Positions 58,910 to 64,000 of a stretch of 64,000 bases of DNA are shown here, one piece after another. Location of the stretch: NCBI GenBank assembly GCA_016708825.1, contig JADJEZ010000006.1, positions 124,001 through 188,000 of the forward strand. Direction: 5' to 3'. The stretch is from Betaproteobacteria bacterium (GTDB lineage: Bacteria > Pseudomonadota > Gammaproteobacteria > Burkholderiales > Usitatibacteraceae). A model generated the notes under the pieces. The model had not been told where the DNA came from. It was given only the letters and a program-made list of their open reading frames with translations, and searched no databases. The translations under genes were made by a program, and so were the position numbers. Every line of letters starts with the position of its first letter. Positions within the stretch are counted from its first letter, which is position 1.

Positions 58910-60065
58910 TCAGGACCAGCGTCTACCGATTCCGGCGATACCCATCGCGAGGCGCGCGTACCCGTAGGCGATCCAGCCCGCCGTGCGCTTCAGCCAGTGG
59001 CGGCGCCTCCACAGGAGCCGCTGCACGGCTCGCGCGCCATCGCGGATCTCCCGGTCTATCGAGTCGCGCAGTTCGCGCGCGAACGGCTCCCCGAACACCG
59101 CGACGTTTGCCTCCCGCGCGAGGAAAAGGCTGAACGGATCGAGGTTAGACGAGCCCACGGTCGACCAGCGTTCGTCCACCACCGCCGCCTTGGCGTGCAG
59201 CTCGCTGCGCTCGTACTCGTAGATCTCGATTCCGTGATCGAGCAGCGTCCCGTAGAGCACGCGGCTCGCCTGCTGGAAGATCCGGTGGTCGGACCAGCCC
59301 TGGACCACGATCGCCACGCGCACGCCCCGCGAAGCCGCCTCCATGAGCGCGTGGCGCATGCGCCAGCCGGGCATGAAGTAGGCACAGGCGATCAGGATTT
59401 CCCGCCGCGCCCCGTTGATCGCATCCAGGTACATCGTCTCGATGTCGTGCCGATGCCCGAAGTTGTCGCGATACACGAACGCGGCCGTCGTGTCTCCCGC
59501 GGGCGCGGCCGTCACCTCGGGCGGGTGGAAGCCGGACTGGCGCTCCTTGCGGCTCAGGGCGGACACGAGCCACCAGAGTCGATGGACTACCGGGTAGATG
59601 TCGGCAAGGAGCGGGCCTTCCACGCGCACCGCGTAGTCGAGGCGGGGCCGGCCGGCACCGTGCCCCGAGAGATCGTCCACGATATTCACGCCGCCCACGA
59701 AGCCGACTCTCGCGTCCACGAGCGCGATCTTGCGGTGCAGGCGGCGAAGGCGGCTGCGCCTGACCGAGAACCACCGCCGCTCCGGCCGGAATCGCAGGAC
59801 GATGACGCCCGCGGCGCAGGTCTTCCAGGAACGCGGGCCGAAGCTCGCGTGAGCCGAAGCCGTCTATCATCAAGCGCACCTGTGCGCCACGCCCCGCTGC
59901 CCGCTTGAGCGCATCCCCGACGGCTCGTCCCGCACTGTCGTCCGCGAATATGTAGGTCTCGACGCGCACATCGTTGGCGGCCGCGTCGATTGCCGCTACC
60001 AGCGCCGGGAACAGCTCCGCGCCGTTGCGAAGCAGCGTCACGCGATTGCCGGCCACGGGTTTCAA
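58910..60065 (-). pseudogene. clsB: Cardiolipin synthase, ClsB type, frameshifted
   Basis: A phospholipase D-fold enzyme joining phospholipids to cardiolipin. The first part starts RVTLLRNGAELFPALVAAID with VRVETYIFADDSAGRAVGDA. The frame breaks at about 59820-59825, where DLRRGRH should read as AAGVIVLRFRPERRW in the next frame; one extra base or two missing ones explain it. After that both HKD motifs are present: LHRKIALVDARVGFVGG and ELHAKAAVVDERWSTVGSSN. Corrected length is about 384 residues. It is the last gene of the aspS operon, 12 bases after the nuclease gene. Confidence 0.9.
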
Positions 60066-60077
60066 GGCGGCCGGCCG

Positions 60078-60836
60078 TCAGCGCGTGAGTCTCGCGGCGA
60101 GCGCCGCGTGATCGGACAATTTCGACCAGGGCCCTTCGGCCAGGCGCCGGGTCTCGCCGATCTTCAGGTCGCGCACGTAGATGCGGTCCAGCGCGAAGAG
60201 CGGCAAGCGCGCGGGGAAGCTCCTCGCGTGGGCGCCGAGGGAGCTTTCGAACACTTCGCGCAAGCCGAGCTCGCGCGCAAGGACCGCAGTAGCCTTGCCC
60301 CGCCAGTCGTTGAAGTCCCCTGCCACCACGAGCGGAGCGGCGGCGGGCACGAATTCGCGGATCCGGTGGCAGAGCCACTCGAGCTGGAAGCGCCGGCTCC
60401 TGGCCCAGAGCCCGAGGTGGACGTTGATGCAGTGCAACGGTTCGTCCCAGCCCGGCACCGCCATCTCGCAGTGCAGCAAGCCGCGGCTCTCCAGCGCGTG
60501 GTGCGAGATGTCGACGTTCTCCACCTTCAGGATCGGGTAGCGGCTCACGATCGCGTTGCCGTGATGCCCGTCCAGGTAGCTCACGTTCATCCCGTAGGCG
60601 GAATGCCCGCCTTCATGGGCGAGGAACTCATGCTGCGCCGCCACGGGCCACGCGAGGTGCCGGCGGGAATGACGCAGGTGGGCGCCCTGCACTTCCTGCA
60701 GGAAGACCACGTCGGGGGAAAGGGCGTGGAGCCGCTCGCGGATCTCGTGCACCACGAGGCGCCGGTTGAGCGCCGAGAAGCCCTTGTGGATGTTGTAGGT
60801 GACCACCGTGAGGGGCGAAGGGTCTGCGCTTTTCAT
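60078..60836 (-). CDS. Endonuclease/exonuclease/phosphatase family protein
   Basis: A 252-residue EEP-fold hydrolase. Motifs: VVTYNIHKGFSALNRRL, VVFLQEVQGAHLRHS (metal-binding Glu), CINVHLGLWARSRRFQ, LVVAGDFNDWRGKA and the final LSDHAALAARL. In related bacteria it sits next to a cardiolipin synthase gene, so a lipid or phosphodiester substrate is possible; DNA repair is also possible. Its ATG overlaps the nudB stop (ATGA). Confidence 0.92.
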   Translation of the reverse strand: MKSADPSPLTVVTYNIHKGFSALNRRLVVHEIRERLHALSPDVVFLQEVQGAHLRHSRRHLAWPVAAQHEFLAHEGGHSAYGMNVSYLDGHHGNAIVSRYPILKVENVDISHHALESRGLLHCEMAVPGWDEPLHCINVHLGLWARSRRFQLEWLCHRIREFVPAAAPLVVAGDFNDWRGKATAVLARELGLREVFESSLGAHARSFPARLPLFALDRIYVRDLKIGETRRLAEGPWSKLSDHAALAARLTR

Positions 60837-61306
60837 GGCGCGCTTCCGGCGGTGTCGGGGGACGCCTCCTGGTCGGGAAGCATGAGTATCGCCTGCCGAT
60901 TGCTCCAGGAGAACACTTCCCGCGCCGCCGCGCGCCAGGGCACCCACCGGTAGCGGAGGTGCTCCCGGGCGTCCAGCCGGATCTCGATCCGCTCCGGCAC
61001 CCGCAAGCCGAAGACGTGCTCGGTGTTGTGCGTGACGCCCGGCGGGTAGCGGTGGCGCCAGATCGCGTAGATCTCGTAGACATTCGATAGGCGCCAGTCG
61101 GCGAGCCTGTGGCACCTCGCGTCGATGGCCGTTTCCTCCCTGACCTCGCGCTCGGCCGTCTGGGCTAGCGTCTCGCCCGGGTCCTGGCTGCCGGTGACGC
61201 TCTGCCAGTAGCCCGGGCGATCCGCGCGTTCCAGGAGCAGCACGTCGAGCGCCGGCGTGTAGATGACGACGAGCGTCGATACCGGGATCTTGTCGCGCTT
61301 CTCCAA
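60833..61306 (-). CDS. nudB: Nudix hydrolase, dihydroneopterin triphosphate pyrophosphatase type
   Basis: A 157-residue Nudix protein. The Nudix box is GSQDPGETLAQTAEREVREE followed by TAI, matching GX5EX7REUXEEXGU closely. IPVSTLVVIYTPALDVLLLE at the start and WQSVTGS are typical of NudB, which removes pyrophosphate from dihydroneopterin triphosphate in folate synthesis. The likely start is TTG at 61306, four bases past the asparaginase stop; GTG a few codons later is also possible. Confidence 0.88.
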   Translation of the reverse strand: MEKRDKIPVSTLVVIYTPALDVLLLERADRPGYWQSVTGSQDPGETLAQTAEREVREETAIDARCHRLADWRLSNVYEIYAIWRHRYPPGVTHNTEHVFGLRVPERIEIRLDAREHLRYRWVPWRAAAREVFSWSNRQAILMLPDQEASPDTAGSAP

Positions 61307-61310
61307 GCGT

Positions 61311-62234
61311 CTACACCCGCATGCGCGATACCACGGCCCCGTCGCCCGTGAAGTAGGCATGCGGCATGTCCCGCGTGCGGTGCATGGCGACGGGAACACC
61401 CCGGTCGTCGACCGCGATCAGCCCCACGTCCGCGTCGAAGTCCTCGCCCATCCGGCCCAGGACGTCGGCGACGGCCTGCGCGAGCGAAGCGCCGTTCTCG
61501 ACCCGTTCCGAAATCGCGCGGGTCGCCAGGGAGCGCAGGACGAACTCCCCGGTTCCGGTTGCCGATGCCGCCACCCGGGCCGACGCGTAGTTGCCCGCGC
61601 CGGGGACCGGGGAATCCCCCACGCGCCCCACCATCTTGAGCGTCACGCCTCCCGTCGAAGTGGCCGCGGCCAGCACGCCGCTCGCGTCCACTGCGGCCGC
61701 GCCGACCGTGCCGCCGGCGTACTCGGGGTGCTCCTTGAGGAACCGGCGCATCTTGTGGGCATGCTCTCCCAGCACCTCGTCCATGCGGTTGCGCTTGTCG
61801 AACCAGTCGGCGCGGCGTTCCGGCGTCACGGGATCGTGATCCGGAAACCCCATGACGCGTGCGAAGCGCTGCGCGCCGTCGCCGGTGAGCATGACGTGAT
61901 CGGTGTCCTCCATGACTCTTCGGGCGACGAGGATCGGGTTCCTCACACGCTGCAGCCCGGAAACGGCTCCCACGCGCGCGCCCGCGCTTTCCATCACGCA
62001 GGCGTCGAGCTCGCAGTAGCCGTCGAAATTGAGCACCGCTCCGGTCCCGGCGTTGTAGATCGGGTTGTCTTCCAGCGCCACGACCGTGGCGCATACCGCA
62101 TCGATCGCCCGGCCGCCTCCGGCGAGTATCGCGCGCCCGGTCTCCACCGCGACCTGAAGCCCGCGCACGGCGTCCTCGTCGGAGCCGGGCCGCCACTTGC
62201 CGGCGCCCCCGTGAGCTATCAAGGCGATGGTCAT
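61311..62234 (-). CDS. Isoaspartyl peptidase / L-asparaginase (Ntn hydrolase)
   Basis: A 307-residue plant-type asparaginase. It matures by cleavage before the catalytic Thr in the GGTVGAAAVDASG segment, giving alpha and beta chains. IALIAHGGAGKWRPG at the start, NPIYNAGTGAVLNFDG and SVPVPGAGNYA-like SPVPGAGNYASARVA support the call. It hydrolyses beta-aspartyl dipeptides and asparagine. Coupled to aspS by an ATGA overlap. Confidence 0.92.
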   Translation of the reverse strand: MTIALIAHGGAGKWRPGSDEDAVRGLQVAVETGRAILAGGGRAIDAVCATVVALEDNPIYNAGTGAVLNFDGYCELDACVMESAGARVGAVSGLQRVRNPILVARRVMEDTDHVMLTGDGAQRFARVMGFPDHDPVTPERRADWFDKRNRMDEVLGEHAHKMRRFLKEHPEYAGGTVGAAAVDASGVLAAATSTGGVTLKMVGRVGDSPVPGAGNYASARVAASATGTGEFVLRSLATRAISERVENGASLAQAVADVLGRMGEDFDADVGLIAVDDRGVPVAMHRTRDMPHAYFTGDGAVVSRMRV

Positions 62235-64000
62235 GGGGTGGGCGTCGCGCTGCGAAGCCGAAGATGGAGCTCGCGAAGCTGCTTCTCCGTCACCGGGCTG
62301 GGCGCCTCCACCATCAGGTCCTGGCCGCGCTGCGTCTTCGGGAACGCGATCACGTCGCGGATCTGGTCGACGCCGGCCATCATCGCGACCATGCGGTCGA
62401 ATCCGAAGGCGATGCCGCCGTGGGGCGGCGCACCGTACGAAAGCGCATCGAGCAGGAAGCCGAACTTGGCGCGCGCCTGCGCGTCGTCGATGCCGAGGGT
62501 CTTGAACTGCTGCGCCTGGATCTCGGCGCGATGGATCCGCACGGAGCCGCCGCCGATCTCCCAGCCGTTCAGCGCGATGTCGTAGGCCTTGGCGAGGACC
62601 TTGCCGGGATCGGTGTCCATGAGCGCCACGTGCTCGTCCTTGGGGCTCGTGAACGGGTGGTGCGCCGCAAGCCAGCGCTTGCCCTCCTCGTCGTACTCGT
62701 AGGCCGGGAAGTCGAGAATCCAGCACGGGCGCCAGCCGGCTTCGGCGTGGCCCTTTTCATGACCCACCTTCACGCGCAGCGCGCCCATCGCGTCGTTCAC
62801 GACCTTGCGCCGGTCGGCACCGAAGAAGATCACGTCGCCGTCCTGCGCCCCGGTCCTCTCGAGGATCGCCGCGAGCTCGCCCGGCTTGAAGAACTTCACG
62901 ATCGGCGACTGCAGGCCTTCCTCGCCCGGCTTGGTCCGGTCGTTCACGCGGATGTAGGCGAGGCCCTTGGCACCGTAGATCGCGACGAAGGGCGCGAGGT
63001 CGTCGAGCTCCTTCCTCGTGAAGGCGGCGTTGCCGCCGGGCACGCGCAGCGCCGCCACGCGACCGTCCGGAAGATCCGCAGCCGCCCGGAAGACCTTGAA
63101 ATCGACGCCCTTCATGAGGTCGGTGAGATCGGTGAGCTCGAGCTTCACGCGCAGATCGGGCTTGTCGCTGCCGAACCTCGCCATCGCGTCGGCGTAGGTC
63201 AGGCGCGGAAAGGCCGGCAGGTCCACGTCGAGCACCCGCTTGAAGACGTGGCGCACGAGCCCTTCCATGATGTCCTGGATCTCGCGCTCGGAGAGAAACG
63301 AGGTCTCGATGTCGATCTGCGTGAATTCCGGCTGCCGGTCGGCCCGAAGATCCTCGTCGCGAAAGCATTTCACGATCTGGTAGTAGCGGTCGTAGCCGGC
63401 GACCATGAGCAGCTGCTTGAAGAGCTGGGGCGATTGCGGCAACGCGTAGAACTGCCCGGGATGGACGCGGGACGGAACCAGGTAATCGCGCGCGCCTTCC
63501 GGGGTCGACTTGTAGAGCACCGGTGTCTCGACATCGATGAAGCCGTTGTCGTCGAGGTAGTCGCGCACGGCCTTCGCCGCGCGGTGGCGCATGCGCAACG
63601 CCTTCTGCATCGGCTCCCGGCGCAGGTCGAGATAGCGGTAGCGCAGGCGCACTTCCTCGCTAAGCGTCTCGTCGTCCACCATGAACGGCGGCGTGACCGC
63701 GGGATTCAGGATCTCGAGCTCGTGGGCGAGGACCTCGATCTCCCCGCTGCGCAGCCCCGGATTCACGGTTCCCTCGGGGCGGCGGCGCACCACGCCCGTC
63801 ACGCGCAGGACGAACTCGTTCCGCACGCGGTCGGCGGCCGCGAAGGTCTCCTTCCGGTCGGGGTCGCTCACCACCTGCACGAGCCCTTCGCGGTCGCGCA
63901 TGTCGATGAAGATCACTCCTCCGTGGTCGCGGCGCCTGTGAGCCCAGCCGAAAAGGCTCACGGTTTGCCCCAGGAAGCGCGTGTCGGTCAGTCCGCAGTA
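62231..64000 (-). CDS. aspS: Aspartyl-tRNA synthetase, N-terminus beyond the window
   Basis: A class II synthetase charging tRNA-Asp (in many betaproteobacteria also tRNA-Asn). The anticodon-binding OB domain (VSLFGWAHRRRDHGGVIFID) begins near the right edge; the frame stays open to base 64000 (YCGLTDTRFLGQT), so the true start is just outside. Motif 2 includes FRDEDLRADRQPEFTQIDIE, motif 3 GIAFGFDRMVAMMAG, and the bacterial insertion domain lies between. First gene of a five-gene operon. Confidence 0.97.
   Translation of the reverse strand, partial: YCGLTDTRFLGQTVSLFGWAHRRRDHGGVIFIDMRDREGLVQVVSDPDRKETFAAADRVRNEFVLRVTGVVRRRPEGTVNPGLRSGEIEVLAHELEILNPAVTPPFMVDDETLSEEVRLRYRYLDLRREPMQKALRMRHRAAKAVRDYLDDNGFIDVETPVLYKSTPEGARDYLVPSRVHPGQFYALPQSPQLFKQLLMVAGYDRYYQIVKCFRDEDLRADRQPEFTQIDIETSFLSEREIQDIMEGLVRHVFKRVLDVDLPAFPRLTYADAMARFGSDKPDLRVKLELTDLTDLMKGVDFKVFRAAADLPDGRVAALRVPGGNAAFTRKELDDLAPFVAIYGAKGLAYIRVNDRTKPGEEGLQSPIVKFFKPGELAAILERTGAQDGDVIFFGADRRKVVNDAMGALRVKVGHEKGHAEAGWRPCWILDFPAYEYDEEGKRWLAAHHPFTSPKDEHVALMDTDPGKVLAKAYDIALNGWEIGGGSVRIHRAEIQAQQFKTLGIDDAQARAKFGFLLDALSYGAPPHGGIAFGFDRMVAMMAGVDQIRDVIAFPKTQRGQDLMVEAPSPVTEKQLRELHLRLRSATPTP

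Overview
The window is a dense, GC-rich (roughly two thirds G+C by eye) chromosomal segment of a betaproteobacterium. The evidence is gene content and order: metK-lpxL-lpxL-dapF-DUF484-xerC-hslVU, the slt/NDUFA9-like/GST/cca/MidA/pteridine reductase/ttcA run, aspS/asparaginase/nudB/nuclease/cls, an SAH riboswitch in front of ahcY, a Bug-type TctABC transporter and a PHA phasin. The genus cannot be named from sequence alone. I see no rRNA, tRNA, CRISPR array, insertion sequence, prophage or origin, and genes fill nearly every base.

Layout. 1-7.3 kb: a partial cyclic-nucleotide-domain gene, sucCD, and a CHASE2-type kinase plus DUF2889 gene divergent from a caspase-like peptidase. 7.3-13.8 kb: a DUF1499 gene, a quinone oxidoreductase, then an oxalate operon (oxc, frc and a formyltransferase-fold gene) divergent from a Crp/Fnr-type regulator. 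14-20.8 kb: TctABC with a cytidylate-kinase-like/BON protein, a universal stress protein and an NhaD/ArsB-type transporter. 20.8-32 kb: cell wall, complex I assembly, tRNA modification, phasin and TAXI binding protein. 32-40 kb: M48 protease, SH3 protein, MgtE and the methyl cycle (metF, ahcY with SAH riboswitch, metK). 40-55 kb: lipid A acyltransferases, a surface-glycosylation module, dapF-DUF484-xerC, a Zur-like regulator with two COG0523 GTPases, a STAS protein and hslVU. 55-64 kb: a lipoprotein, a bufferin-type RiPP cluster, argB, and the aspS-asparaginase-nudB-nuclease-clsB operon, cut by the window end.

How it works together. Four promoters (sucC, oxc, tctC and the stress protein) share an FNR/FixK-like inverted repeat with a -10-like hexamer 23-24 bases downstream. 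The cysteine-free Crp/Fnr regulator encoded beside oxc is the obvious candidate regulator. This would join organic-acid uptake, oxalate catabolism, the TCA step at succinyl-CoA and a stress response in one low-oxygen or NO-responsive set; that is inference from motif and spacing.

Caution. At least six genes, including the highly conserved ahcY and a COG0523 GTPase, are broken by small indels while the protein on both sides stays intact, and three more are suspected. Two of the breaks lie in GC-dinucleotide runs. I read most of them as sequencing or assembly errors, and each such gene is listed as one feature spanning the break.
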